From Dendrolimus kikuchii (taxonomy: Eukaryota; Arthropoda; Insecta; Lepidoptera; Lasiocampidae), in NCBI GenBank assembly GCA_019925095.2, contig CM034392.1:7204887-7268886 (forward strand): a stretch of DNA of 64,000 nucleotides. Reading direction: 5' to 3'. The notes under the pieces are model-generated. The model had not been told where the DNA came from. It did no database searches and worked only from the letters and a program-made list of their open reading frames with translations. Shown here in pieces: positions 25,001 through 31,000 of this stretch. The position numbers were made by a program, and so were the translations under genes. Each line of letters begins with the position of its first letter. The first letter of the stretch is position 1.

Positions 25001-25021
25001 TCAAATCAGTCTCAATCTTGA
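3872..25021 (+). CDS. NOS: Nitric oxide synthase, 3' twenty exons (5' end outside window)
   Basis: NOS converts L-arginine, NADPH and O2 to citrulline and NO, using heme, tetrahydrobiopterin, FMN, FAD and calmodulin; in insects it serves neural signalling and immunity. Exons: 3872-4034, 7774-7865, 9285-9426, 11963-12102, 13874-14048, 14670-14851, 15984-16098, 18433-18663, 19836-19940, 20019-20104, 20196-20299, 20378-20607, 20704-20949, 21231-21384, 21518-21687, 22642-22852, 23156-23243, 23658-23934, 24439-24630, 24902-25021. Joined they give 1,073 residues plus stop with every phase consistent. Domains in order: heme oxygenase (exons 1-7), calmodulin helix and FMN (8-13), FAD (14-17), NADPH (17-20). 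Insect NOS is about 1,200-1,350 residues, so roughly 130 N-terminal residues are upstream. Introns range from 78 bp to 3.7 kb. The largest are in the oxygenase half and are filled with repeats. Some NADPH-site residues differ from the usual (see findings). I cannot tell which lepidopteran paralogue this is. Confidence 0.96.
4118..4440 (+). repeat. Interspersed repeat family R-A, copy 1
   Basis: Shares the segment cgcatcgaa..ggtccagtagtttttaTgtgaatcc and tatatagtctattccag..cttcaatgtacag with copies at 14085-14290 (opposite strand) and 36040-36250. Lies in a NOS intron. The type is uncertain: it has no ORF and no clear terminal repeats, so it is probably a non-autonomous element. Confidence 0.6.
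4602..4662. repeat. Double hairpin in NOS intron
   Basis: Perfect 15-bp inverted arms (4602-4616 and 4648-4662, core tttttgttttatc) flank a second perfect 8-bp hairpin (agctatct at 4625-4632 and agatagct at 4635-4642). Possibly the remnant of a fold-back element. Confidence 0.6.
4700..5580. other. Intron sequence without recognised features
   Basis: AT-rich NOS intron 1. Contains short open frames in several phases with no family resemblance, and two loosely similar stretches around ggagatatc (5290 and 5463). I see no gene. Confidence 0.5.
5583..5623. repeat. Imperfect hairpin
   Basis: Arms 5583-5601 and 5606-5623 pair over 18-19 bp with one offset (gagtgagt...gccctta). The loop is 4 nt. 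Could be an element terminus or fortuitous. Confidence 0.45.
5893..6237 (-). pseudogene. Retroelement protein fragment, C-terminal end
   Basis: A minus-strand frame of about 113 codons ends at a stop at 5893-5895. It contains [39 protein letters not shown] and [18 protein letters not shown]. This WGxxA...[27 protein letters not shown] pattern is one I recall as a C-terminal segment of retrotransposon polyproteins widespread in Lepidoptera and other invertebrates; the exact element class is not certain. It is cut off upstream. Two further relics are at 8318-8506 and 58978-59108. Confidence 0.6.
7097..7305 (-). repeat. tRNA-derived SINE, copy 1
   Basis: Reverse complement of the SINE at 8905-9152: its 3' part gives cagacaaacacacacattgt and the conserved ggggccgatcccagatacccag segment, and its 5' part retains a decayed tRNA-like head near 7270-7305. 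Located in NOS intron 1. Confidence 0.65.
7452..7660 (-). repeat. Helitron-like non-autonomous element, degenerate
   Basis: Reads tagcttttgcctgtaacttcgcccgcgtt at one end and attataaatcc..aaagttagtatgaatgtttgttactc (minus strand) at the other. Both are patterns I associate with lepidopteran Helitron-type repeats. Termini are decayed. Confidence 0.45.
7774..7865 (+). CDS. NOS: NOS exon b: oxygenase core
   Basis: Acceptor ttttcag, donor gtaaat. Encodes [20 protein letters not shown] and then [10 protein letters not shown], the conserved segment following the heme ligand. Ends two bases into an Arg codon completed by the next exon. Confidence 0.94.
7965..8197 (+). repeat. SINE-like family S1, copy 1 (5' truncated)
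   Basis: One of about 13 copies in the window of a retroposon of about 300 bp. The full unit begins gtgcaggaacggagaaag and ends cctgcaat followed by poly(A), so it is oriented by its A-tail. This copy starts at caggtggtaggg, lacks the first 100 bp, and ends in aattaaaaaaa. A ggttCcagtc-like box in the better copies could be a decayed pol III B box. Confidence 0.7.
8318..8506 (+). pseudogene. Retroelement C-terminal fragment, relic 2
   Basis: The plus strand encodes [20 protein letters not shown] and [10 protein letters not shown] before a stop at 8504-8506, the same segment as at 5893-6237. Upstream frames are broken. Confidence 0.55.
8905..9152 (+). repeat. tRNA-derived SINE, copy 2 (best preserved)
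   Basis: Head resembles a tRNA: gtggttgagcgg corresponds to an A box and gggttcgatgcctgg to a B box. The body has the ggatcggccgcagagtag and ggggatatacaatatgtg segments shared with the copies at 7097-7305 and 46798-47036. Ends in aaaaaaaa. It is a SINE, not a functional tRNA: the acceptor stem does not pair. Confidence 0.7.
9285..9426 (+). CDS. NOS: NOS exon c: oxygenase core
   Basis: Acceptor cttatag, donor gtacgt. Encodes [20 protein letters not shown], then NQLISYAGY and [16 protein letters not shown] and RIWNxQLIxYAGY are signature NOS oxygenase motifs. Ends in phase 0. Confidence 0.95.
9567..9607. repeat. (TA)n microsatellite
   Basis: About 40 bp of near-perfect TA dinucleotide in a NOS intron. 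Confidence 0.9.
9745..10258 (+). repeat. LINE 3'-end repeat R-B, copy 1
   Basis: GC-rich segment sharing about 300 bp with 41770-42105 (opposite strand), including ggtgtcgagaggtgggctgcaggttcaccgaagctac and ccaaggacaagccccggccagtgtaggac. Both copies end in an (ATT)n tail, typical of a LINE 3' end. No coding region is recognisable. Confidence 0.6.
10270..11075 (+). mobile_element. RTE-like LINE, 3' fragment
   Basis: The 256-codon frame at 10279-11049 is the C-terminal part of an RTE-type reverse transcriptase: [42 protein letters not shown] and [10 protein letters not shown] are standard for these elements. After the stop come gaagtta and a (TATG)n tail, and RTE elements characteristically end in a short tandem repeat. 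The 5' part, including endonuclease and the YADD core, is missing. Four shorter copies share this exact 3' end (34929-35290, 40500-40682, 51464-51634, 53546-53703). Confidence 0.85.
11345..11845 (-). mobile_element. Solo LTR (501 bp) with ATAT target duplication, copy 1
   Basis: Starts TGTTAC and ends GTAACA, flanked on both sides by ATAT (11341-11344 and 11846-11849). On the minus strand AATAAA precedes the 3' end by about 50-60 bp, setting the orientation. It aligns along most of its length with 58229-58707, which has the same flanking tetranucleotide. No internal retroelement genes adjoin it, so it is a solo LTR left by recombination. A Gypsy-type origin is inferred from the 4-bp ATAT duplication. 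It sits in a NOS intron, in antisense. Confidence 0.75.
11963..12102 (+). CDS. NOS: NOS exon d: oxygenase core
   Basis: Acceptor ttttgcag, donor gtaagt. Encodes [28 protein letters not shown] and MEVQLEHP. The Asn codon at its end is completed by the next exon to give HPNYEWF, matching the family's HPxxEWF. The acceptor lies only 117 bp downstream of a solo LTR. Confidence 0.94.
12383..12691 (-). repeat. SINE-like family S1, copy 2 (near full length)
   Basis: On the plus strand it runs from tttattttttattgca through cagacggcccacctaatgg to tttctgcacag, i.e. the A-tail lies at the low-coordinate end. Diverged but full length. Located in a NOS intron. Confidence 0.7.
12885..13085 (-). repeat. 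LINE 3'-tail repeat family T, copy 1
   Basis: Reads gatagacaacactttattg...ggcggccttatcgct..aatctcttccaggcaacc. In the sense direction this is tgcctggaagaga..agcgataaggccgcc followed by caataaagtgttatc and a (TATC)-type end. Six copies occur in the window (others at 15621, 28070, 29790, 45555 and 48468). The pattern fits the 3' UTR of a lepidopteran CR1-like LINE. Confidence 0.6.
13165..13310 (-). repeat. Helitron-like repeat family H2, fragment
   Basis: gttgtcctgctctgaaaaa..aaacccgattccagcgccacctac..gtgaatctaaacc is the antisense of the unit ending in the CTAG at 27728-27731. Other copies are at 19472-19665, 31378-31570 and 50640-50915. Confidence 0.5.
13874..14048 (+). CDS. NOS: NOS exon e: substrate-binding exon, GC donor
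   Basis: Acceptor attacag. Encodes [32 protein letters not shown] and [13 protein letters not shown]. GWYMxTEIG contains the Glu that binds the arginine guanidinium in known NOS structures. The exon must end at GAG (14048) to join AATGTAGCG of the next exon. The following bases are gcaagt, a GC donor rather than GT. Confidence 0.94.
14085..14290 (-). repeat. Interspersed repeat family R-A, copy 2
   Basis: Opposite orientation to the copy at 4118-4440; shares attctaaacatgcc, ttgaagctatt, ctggaataca and the acgtaaaaaactac..accgatttcgatgcg segment. It begins about 40 bp after the GC splice donor of NOS exon e. Confidence 0.6.
14670..14851 (+). CDS. NOS: NOS exon f: oxygenase core
   Basis: Acceptor tttttcag, donor gtgagt. 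Encodes [31 protein letters not shown] and [15 protein letters not shown]. LWKDKAxVExNxAVLHS and TIVDHHxAxExFxKH are conserved in NOS and help form the pterin site and dimer interface. Ends two bases into an Arg codon. Confidence 0.94.
15621..15756 (-). repeat. LINE 3'-tail repeat family T, copy 2
   Basis: Begins with a (GATA)n run, then actctttattgtacacc, and ends ggcggtcttatcgctaaaaagcgatctcttccagac. The AATAAAG on the minus strand and the GATA/TATC run mark its 3' end. Confidence 0.65.
15984..16098 (+). CDS. NOS: NOS exon g: end of the oxygenase domain
   Basis: Acceptor tgtttcag, donor gtaagt. Encodes [20 protein letters not shown] and [18 protein letters not shown]. WIWIVPPxSGSxTPVFHQEM is a NOS hallmark containing pterin-site aromatics. 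Thr-Ser replaces the usual Thr-Pro before VFHQEM. Ends in phase 0. Confidence 0.95.
16600..17310 (+). pseudogene. Decayed LINE reverse transcriptase fragment
   Basis: Scattered frames give [46 protein letters not shown] and, after a stop and frame change, [13 protein letters not shown] and RRGVWKK-like sequence. This is the order YLG...LYGxExW...MLRWMxG...RWxGHVxR of the C-terminal region of RTE-like LINEs. It differs from the copy at 10270, so it is a second family. Broken by stops and shifts. Lies in NOS intron 7. Confidence 0.75.
17427..17500. repeat. Perfect 32-bp hairpin with 10-nt loop
   Basis: Arms 17427-17458 and 17469-17500 are exact reverse complements (each begins or ends with the core atgcatgtttaaaattttgc); the loop is ttgcagtagt. 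It could be a miniature fold-back element, or an intronic hairpin RNA if transcribed with NOS. Perfect arms this long suggest recent origin or conservation. Confidence 0.85.
17964..18237. repeat. Palindromic MITE, TIR acaggtccRcaaaaaa
   Basis: 274-bp element. The ends acaggtccgcaaaaaa and ttttttgtggacctgt are inverted, and inside them acgaatctgaagtcagaa is repeated inverted as ttctgacttcagattcgt, so most of the element folds on itself. No ORF. Lies in NOS intron 7, just upstream of the calmodulin-helix exon. Confidence 0.75.
18433..18663 (+). CDS. NOS: NOS exon h: calmodulin helix and start of FMN domain
   Basis: Acceptor tgttacag, donor gtgaga. It begins [11 protein letters not shown], passes through the basic amphipathic calmodulin-binding segment ([16 protein letters not shown], then [10 protein letters not shown]) and enters the flavodoxin fold at [17 protein letters not shown], whose TETGKSE loop binds FMN phosphate. 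This exon links the oxygenase and reductase halves. Confidence 0.96.
19472..19665 (-). repeat. Helitron-like repeat family H2, copy 2
   Basis: gttgttgtcctgctctgg..aacccgattccagcgcc..gtgaatctaaatc..atcaaaatcggtccaac matches the antisense of the H2 unit. Lies in NOS intron 8. Confidence 0.5.
19836..19940 (+). CDS. NOS: NOS exon i: FMN domain
   Basis: Acceptor cttttag, donor gtacgt. Encodes [15 protein letters not shown] and [18 protein letters not shown]. The STFGNGxPPxNG loop contacts FMN. It has GEPPANG where many insect NOS have GDPPENG. Confidence 0.94.
20019..20104 (+). CDS. NOS: NOS exon j: FMN domain, start of variable loop
   Basis: Acceptor ttgttgtag, donor gtaagt. Encodes [13 protein letters not shown] and then a polar Asn/Asp-rich stretch. 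This is where constitutive NOS carry a variable autoinhibitory insert. The insert continues into the next exon. Confidence 0.9.
20196..20299 (+). CDS. NOS: NOS exon k: autoinhibitory-loop region
   Basis: Acceptor attttcag, donor gtaagc. Encodes [18 protein letters not shown] and [14 protein letters not shown], a Lys/Arg- and Ser-rich low-conservation insert in the FMN domain. Its position matches the loop that slows electron transfer until calmodulin binds. The reading frame is fixed by both neighbouring exons. Confidence 0.88.
20378..20607 (+). CDS. NOS: NOS exon l: FMN domain
   Basis: Acceptor tttctag, donor gtaagt. Encodes [38 protein letters not shown] and [14 protein letters not shown]. 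[18 protein letters not shown] is the conserved second FMN-ring contact of NOS and cytochrome P450 reductases. Confidence 0.95.
20704..20949 (+). CDS. NOS: NOS exon m: FMN-FAD connecting region
   Basis: Acceptor tttcag, donor gtaagt. Begins [12 protein letters not shown] (the family has LACETFCLD) and continues through a diverged linker to [20 protein letters not shown]. Intron boundaries keep 82 whole codons. Confidence 0.93.
21231..21384 (+). CDS. NOS: NOS exon n: connecting/FAD domain
   Basis: Acceptor atttcag, donor gtaact. Encodes [18 protein letters not shown] and [12 protein letters not shown]. YxPGDHVGxxxxN is conserved in the reductase module of NOS. Ends one base into a Gly codon. 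Confidence 0.94.
21518..21687 (+). CDS. NOS: NOS exon o: connecting domain
   Basis: Acceptor tcgatag, donor gtaatg. Encodes [19 protein letters not shown] and [19 protein letters not shown]. [15 protein letters not shown] matches NOS and related diflavin reductases. Confidence 0.94.
21690..22641 (+). other. NOS intron 15, mostly featureless
   Basis: AT-rich. It contains an (ATC)n run at about 21733-21750 followed by a tgggttacgtttggagcgg..cgaggtccgctttgctac stretch that resembles a common lepidopteran LINE-derived repeat. The rest shows no coding potential or recognisable repeat. Confidence 0.4.
22642..22852 (+). CDS. NOS: NOS exon p: FAD-binding exon
   Basis: Acceptor gtttccag, donor gtaagt. 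Encodes [34 protein letters not shown] and [23 protein letters not shown] is the FAD-binding RxYSxxS motif. Confidence 0.95.
23156..23243 (+). CDS. NOS: NOS exon q: FAD-binding exon
   Basis: Acceptor tttttcag, donor gtaaga. Encodes [27 protein letters not shown] matches the FAD pyrophosphate-binding GxCSxxL motif of NOS. The last codon is completed as Asn by the next exon. Confidence 0.93.
23658..23934 (+). CDS. NOS: NOS exon r: NADPH-ribose binding exon
   Basis: Acceptor cttacag, donor gtaaaa. Encodes [19 protein letters not shown] and [19 protein letters not shown]. The motif is normally GPGTGIAPFRSFW; here Thr is Ser and Ser is Gly, which is unusual. FFGCR and ALSREP are conserved. The downstream intron contains only short unrelated open frames. 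Confidence 0.94.
24439..24630 (+). CDS. NOS: NOS exon s: NADPH-binding exon
   Basis: Acceptor tattacag, donor gtgagt. Encodes [29 protein letters not shown] and [11 protein letters not shown]. YVCGDxxMAxxV is the NADPH adenine/nicotinamide-side motif. Cys-Lys replaces the commoner Val-Thr or Ala-Thr after CGD. Confidence 0.94.
24785..24836 (+). repeat. MITE family M3, terminal fragment
   Basis: aattgaatcagtttgcttgaaaggcatagaactaa matches the terminus of the element at 36490-36744 and the copy at 46541-46686. Confidence 0.45.
24902..25021 (+). CDS. NOS: NOS exon t: C-terminus and stop
   Basis: Acceptor tgttacag. Encodes [20 protein letters not shown], then a short polar tail ending RLESNQSQS and the stop TGA at 25019-25021. 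[13 protein letters not shown] is the conserved NOS C-terminus. The tail after it is short, as in other insect NOS. Confidence 0.95.
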   Translation, partial: DENRYHEDIFGITLRTAKVQSDSREFAKRIRLESNQSQS

Positions 25022-25330
25022 AAATGAAAGATTGACATACATTTTATAAGCCAAAAAGACCTGGACTGCTAATGAGTGTGTGTGGTTGTGTGATAATGTG
25101 CATTATCATAATTTTAATTTAAACTCTTTTTATGGTTTCGTAGCCAAATGACGAACCAAGGGGCGTTTGTGACCTTGATGGAACCCTCATTTGTACGCGA
25201 ACTGCCACGCATTTATCCATTTTATTTTTTAATAAAATGATTTGTTTTCTGCACTTAGTATATATACCACATTTCATGAAAATAAATTAATTCACAAACT
25301 TGAAATAAATATACGTGCATGGGTTTCGAA
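25022..25330 (+). other. NOS: NOS 3' UTR region with candidate poly(A) signals
   Basis: AT-rich sequence after the stop. AATAAA occurs at 25231-25236 and again near 25281 and 25305, giving plausible cleavage sites. The exact end cannot be set without transcripts. Confidence 0.5.
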
Positions 25331-26156
25331 TTTCTGGCGATGAATTAATTTATATATTTAATTACATTTAAATTAATTTTTGAATTAGGATTATTGAGTT
25401 TCACTGATTAATTAACAACGAACATTAATTTTGTATCTTAATCTCGTAAACCTTTTTTGGCCTTGATAAGTATTTGCATTGATTCTTGTATTGTGTAACT
25501 TTAAAAAATATTAGTTACTTTAATTAAGTTTAGTCTCGATTTCAATATGATTAGTTTACGGTGTTATAAATGTAGAATTAACTAGCATGTGCCAGCGAAA
25601 CTTCGTTCGCGTTGCCATGACGACGATGTTTTTGTTAGTGAATAGCTACACGGACATTAAATCATAAAGTTCTATTTTCGGAAACTGCTGGTCCGAATTA
25701 CCTTTTTTTCAGATTCATTGTACAAACTTCAACCACTTAGAAATTAGTATATTATAGATAACACTGATATTGCATTTATTTCAATTTATAAAGAATACAC
25801 TGTCAACGATATATAATACCATCTAATTGCTGTTAAACAAACAAACTTATTTATTTACGATACAAATATAAACCAGTATTACTATCATAGTTTTAAGTTA
25901 ACACATATTAAGGTTAAAATCTGACTAAAAAATTTGAACTTTTATTATTTCAAATAAAAGACATTGGACTCTTCAATTTAATATTACTTTTTGTTTATCC
26001 TCTTTACCCTTTATTAAAACTTATTATAACATTTTAATCAGATATGAACAAAGATTAATAATGAATTGAATCACTTAAGGCTTCCCTCGCCGCGAAAGGT
26101 CGTAGGCAAACGAAACAACTTTTAATTGGTATTTACTGATTAATCTATCTATCTAT
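25331..26156. other. Intergenic sequence after NOS
   Basis: AT-rich. Contains a degenerate Helitron-like patch around 25585-25745 (tagcatgtgccagcgaaacttcgttcgcgt). No gene is visible. Confidence 0.4.
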
Positions 26157-26402
26157 CATTTCAGAGCTATGCTCTTGTCGGTGGAGCCTCCTCCAATCTT
26201 ATCTATTATGGGCCAGTTGTTTTACTTCTATGTAAGACACGACACCCACTTTTTCTTTTATTTGATCCATGAATGCTCGCTTTGGTCTTCCCTTCCCTCT
26301 CCCTGCATCCACCTTGCCTTCAAGTAACGTGCATAAGAAGGTGTCGTGTCGTAGCAAATGACGAAACATCTTCCCCCTTCTTTCCTCCAAATTTTCTAAA
26401 AA
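26157..26402 (-). pseudogene. RTE-like LINE C-terminal fragment
   Basis: Minus strand encodes MFRHLLRHDTFL, GRGKGRPKRAFMDQIKEK and, after one stop, DWRRLHRQEHSSEM. GRPxxxxxDQI followed by WRxLHRQ is the C-terminal end of many RTE-like reverse transcriptases. Short and broken. Confidence 0.6.
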
Positions 26403-26829
26403 AATATCATTAATCCTCCGGATATAAGACGTAACGTGATTTTTTCTTGACTTTTCTATAGTAATTTTAAGTTAAGGAAAAAAATCACAATATCACCTTC
26501 AAATAATGATATGAAACCAATTTACTGTTATATTTTTATCAAAACAGGATAAAAAAAATATCTATATAAAAGAGAGATAAATAATGTGTTGTTAAATATA
26601 TAGTAAAATGATAATGCATCTGAAAAAGAACTGCCTGTATGGAACCTCCGCTGTCCCCTCAAAAATGAGTACCGAAATCCCTAAAGCCGTTCGCGTTGCT
26701 ACAAGCCTTAAAACAGCCTCCGTATACCAATAAAAACATCTCGAAGCCATCTAACATCATATTTCGGAATGGGGTAGATGATATTTTACAATAAACTGTA
26801 ACATATTTCTATTAAGAAAAATCAGCTTA

Positions 26830-27137
26830 TCTATATCTATAATTTGGTACTTGACCTAACTGATTGGGGCTAGGACGTTGAAAATTTGCATGCAGATTCT
26901 TTCTTACATTGTAAGTGCTTATTAAAAAGGATTTTTTTTCTTAAATTTGAACCCTAAAGGGGTGAAAATGTATATGAAAATAAATACATCATTTTCATTT
27001 TTTTTTTATTTAATAAATAAATAATTTAAATTACAAAGCTGACCTCCCTTCTCACCTCCCCAACTTTTAAGTTTTTTTGATTACTTAAACTATGATTATA
27101 TTTAATCTACACGAGCAAAGCCAAGAGCAACAGCTAA
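26830..27137 (+). mobile_element. Non-autonomous Helitron-like element, upstream of a tandem pair
   Basis: Flanked as A|TC ... CTAA|T. It starts tctatatctataatttgg and ends gagcaaagccaagagcaacagctaa, matching the 5'-TC and CTRR-3' rule for Helitrons, and has no inverted repeats or target duplication. No coding capacity. Confidence 0.55.
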
Positions 27138-27547
27138 TCTATCTATATATACAAAAATCAATTTCTGCTCGTTAGTCTTGCTAAAACTCGAAAACGGCTG
27201 GACTGATTTGGCTAATTTTGGTTTTGAATTATTTGTAGAAGTCCAGGGAAGGTTTAAAAGGTGAATAAACATGAAAAAAATGCTTGGAATATGGTAAAAA
27301 CAATAATTTCACTTTCCCTTTGACACTATTCCGACCTGTCAAACATTTGATGTTTGTCGTTCAGAAATCAAATTAAATTTAAAAGAAGTTTTTTTTCATT
27401 GTTTTGGTTTTGAATGTCAAACGTTTGATGTTCTTTCCGATTAAGTTTTGACCACATTTTTTACTAAAATTGAAACATTCTGCAATTATCATTCAGCTTT
27501 TTTATTTATTGATTCTGAGGCGGTACGAAGTTTGCCGGGCCAGCTAG
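27138..27547 (+). mobile_element. Non-autonomous Helitron-like element (Lep1-like), copy 1
   Basis: Begins tctatctatatatac and ends gccgggccagctag, flanked by A and T exactly as Helitrons insert. About 85% of its features (gctaaaactcg, ctgatttggctaattttgg, gtccagggaaggtttaaaaggtgaat, cggtacgaagtttgccggg) recur at 30030-30433. The internal aaacgtttgatgtt motifs are inverted relative to each other. It abuts the preceding Helitron-like unit with no gap. The Lep1 name is from memory. Confidence 0.65.
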
Positions 27548-27549
27548 TA

Positions 27550-27731
27550 AGATATTTCTTCTGTATGTATGGCACTGAATTCCTCCTAAACCACTTGACC
27601 CGATTTTGACATTTTTATGTGTTTTGAGTGAGTGAGTGGTTTGGATTCACAATTGAATACGGTAGGTGATGCTGCAATTAGATTCTAGATTTATGTTTTT
27701 CAGGACAGGCAACGTCTGCCAGGTCAACTAG
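27550..27731 (+). repeat. Helitron-like repeat family H2, copy with CTAG end
   Basis: Contains acttgacccgattttgac, tttggattcacaattgaa and ends caggcaacgtctgccaggtcaactag followed by T. This gives the orientation of the H2 family. Confidence 0.5.
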
Positions 27732-27815
27732 TTCAATACAAATTCTAACCAAAAATAAAAAATCAAATCAAATACAACAATTTATTTTTCTCTTTCTGTA
27801 TTACGCTTATGTGCA

Positions 27816-27821
27816 TTTATT
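27816..27821 (-). promoter_or_regulatory. CFAP299: CFAP299 polyadenylation signal
   Basis: AATAAA on the minus strand, 21 bp beyond the stop codon, within aaaataaatgcac. The 3' UTR would be very short. Confidence 0.6.
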
Positions 27822-27842
27822 TTATGTTATTATACAGAGGCA

Positions 27843-28013
27843 TCAGCTTTTTCTTCTTACAACATGGTCGTAAATCTCAACTTGAGTGTATCTCGGGGAA
27901 AATATTCTCAATTTGCTCGTGTTCTGACCAGGATCTTGCTCGGGATCCGGACATATGATTTTGTGATCGTGACGATTTTGGAACAGCAGCCCTCTGTCGG
28001 GATCCATTACAGG
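27843..28013 (-). CDS. CFAP299: CFAP299 exon 4 (C-terminal)
   Basis: Acceptor aacttctag. Encodes PVMDPDRGLLFQNRHDHKII, then SKLRIFSPRYTQVE, IYDHVVRRKS and stop TGA. Vertebrate CFAP299 ends with a similar YxQVxIFDHxxRR. 57 codons including the stop. Confidence 0.9.
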   Translation of the reverse strand, partial: PVMDPDRGLLFQNRHDHKIICPDPEQDPGQNTSKLRIFSPRYTQVEIYDHVVRRKS

Positions 28014-31000
28014 CTAGAAGTTAAAAAATAGATAAAATATTTCTACATTTCCTAATAGCTTATATATAAGATAGATAGACAACACTTCATTGTACACCAT
28101 TACAGAAAAACTTACGAACTAGTATTATTCCAATTGAGTACAAGGGGCGGTCTTATCGCTAAAAAGCGATCTCTTCTAGAAAACCCGTGGCAGGAATATT
28201 GCTGATTAGGAGTGGCGATGGTGATATACATAATTATTGTACGATTACTTAAATTTTAATAATAAATATACAGCTATACTATATATATTAAGGGCCGTAA
28301 CTTCAATTGTCGTAAGGGACAAACCTTCAACGGAAAAGTAAAATAAATATTTTTGTTGTTAAAATTATAAATTTTTTTAACCGACTCCTAAAACTGATTA
28401 ACGCAGTACATATAATGTATGTACTTATTTATGAACTGGCAAGAGTCCACAAAATATATAACGATAGCAGACCATAAACCTGCATGCATGACTGACAGCA
28501 ACATAAACTGAGTAAGAATCCTAATTCAGAATATCGGACGGTAAACCCACCATATTAGTGCTGTACGGGTTTTTTTATTTTTTATTTATTGCAGGAATTC
28601 AGCAGACAGACAGACGGCCCACTTGATGGAAAGCGGTTACCATCGCCTAAATGCGCTGCTGCTCTCTTTAGGGAGACTGGAACCTGGTCACTAATGCCGG
28701 AACACTACACAAGGTTGTTATGGTGGCATACTCTAGACCAGGGGTGGTCGCCATCCTGTCGATCAAACACGCTACCACCTGGCTATGGGTTGTTTTGTCG
28801 CCTCTTACGACCGGCCGCTCGGCCGCAGGAAATTATATTATTTCTCCGTTCCTGCACGGATTTTGTCTACATTGATTATTTTGTAAAGCAAACTCCTCAA
28901 GGTTTTCCTTCACCTTCAACACGTAGTAAAAACCTGATTAAATAATACGTGCTCCCGGATAATTAATTAAACAGGCTATAGTGATTTGAGTGGTTATTCG
29001 CCGCACTGTGCATTCCAACGAAAAATATGCCACTGATAGTTCATCCAAAATGAACCGATAACCAATGGCCGGTTCCTATATTTTACCGACCGTTTCTGAC
29101 TTACTATCGGTTAAAATTTGACTTGAATTTGATTGTAAGGTAGGTGAATGAATAGTAAGATATATGAACCAGCCATAAACCAATGAGTAAACTATCGATG
29201 TCAAAATTACGAACATCAGGCTGGAAATATTTATTTAACACAAGGCACAACTACACAAGTTACAACTTTAATAATAAGCTTAAAACTTCTTTCACTGTTT
29301 ACAAGATAATAGCCGCGCCAAAGAAAGGATTAAATGCTAAAACTTTACAACGTTGTTTGTTGTTTTCAAACTGTTTTTAATTAGACAAGAACTCTTTCGG
29401 GCTCCATATTTCATTCAAATTAAAAGTGAAAATATAAAATTGGGTAAGTGCTTAGTAATGTGGACACAACGAAAGGTCCCGTAGAGGATACAAACGTCGA
29501 CTTTCCGTTGATTGGCTACGGAACCAAAAAAGGATTTAACCAAAAATATCCCTTTGTAGGACGACAAATCAGAAGGTTGCGTGTTCAGCCAGCTTATATG
29601 GTTACTGATGGATACCGCACCTCTGATGTCACTCCATCACAGCAAAAGGATGAAACTGGGACAAGAACGCGATCGGGAAGGAGAATTTTGTTCCCTAACT
29701 ATTCTGTATTTTATTGTAAAACCTATCTTCTTCATTGCACCAATCCGCAACACTTATCTCAAAAACTATTCAACGGATACCTATTAGGTATATAACTCTC
29801 TGTTGTACACCAATACAAAAATAAACTAAGAGGTTATAAAACTACATCTAATTGTGCACAAAGGACGATCTTATCGCTAAAATGCAATCTCTTCCAGACA
29901 ATTCCAGGAATGAATTTAGATCATAATGACGATGATGCTAAACGTAACATAATTATAGTAAGACTTTCCAATTTTGGCAAAGATAATAATTATATATACA
30001 GAAGTTTTATGTACTATTTAGATACATAATCTATATATATATATATATAAATCAATTGCTGTTCGTTAGTTTCGCTAAAACTCGAGAACGACTTGACTGA
30101 TTTGGCTAATTTTGGTTTTGAATTATTTGTGGAAGTCCAGGGAAGGTTTAAAAGGTGAGTAAATATGAAAAAAATGCTTTGAATGTAGAAAAACAAGAAT
30201 TTCGCTTTCCCTTAGAAACTATTCCTACCTGTCAAACATATGATGTTCGTCCCGTCGTTTAGAAATCAATCAAATTTAAAAGTCGTTCAGAAATCAAATT
30301 AAATTTAAAAGAAGTTTTTTTTTCATTTTTTTGGTTTTGAATGTCAAACGTTTGATGTTTGTCCCATCGTTTAGAAATCAACGTTTTTTATTTATTGATT
30401 TTGAGGCGGTACGAAGTTTGCCGGGTCAGCCAGTATACAAATAAATAATAAACTTAATACACATAATATATAAATACATATCTACAAAGACATATACATT
30501 TTTACGGACAAATATACATAGACATACTATATGATATTGTTCAAACTTTTATTATTTTATTTTTAAATACTTGAAAGCTTAAATTTTTTTTAGATTATTC
30601 TGCCTCTTAGTCATCACAATTTTTACAACTTTGGATGGATCTTCTCATCTACTGACTTAAATAAAAACTCATCCTAATAATATCGTCATGATTGTTACGA
30701 TATGACTAACGTGTTGCATTATTACATCCAATTCATGCAAGCATAAGACGTTATCAGAAATATTTAACATTCCAAAAACAAACAAGGTTTAGTAGTGCAA
30801 GGAACGTCGTAGGAGAACTATGCAAGAATTTGAGTTAAACTTGTTACTCTGTCGTTACTCAGGTATATCGACATTGTTTTCCGAAGTTTCCAGTCAAACT
30901 GTCGAGGAATAATCAAATTTTTCATTGAATAGTTGGTACTTGTAACATGGAGGAAAAATATTAAGATTTTTTTTTTATTTTTATTGCAGGAGTTCAGCAG

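Noticed and set aside
29448..29795. 115-codon plus-strand frame as a gene
   Set aside because: No splice sites or motifs. The ctccatcacag..gatgaaactgggacaagaacgcgatcggg stretch looks like a dispersed lepidopteran repeat.
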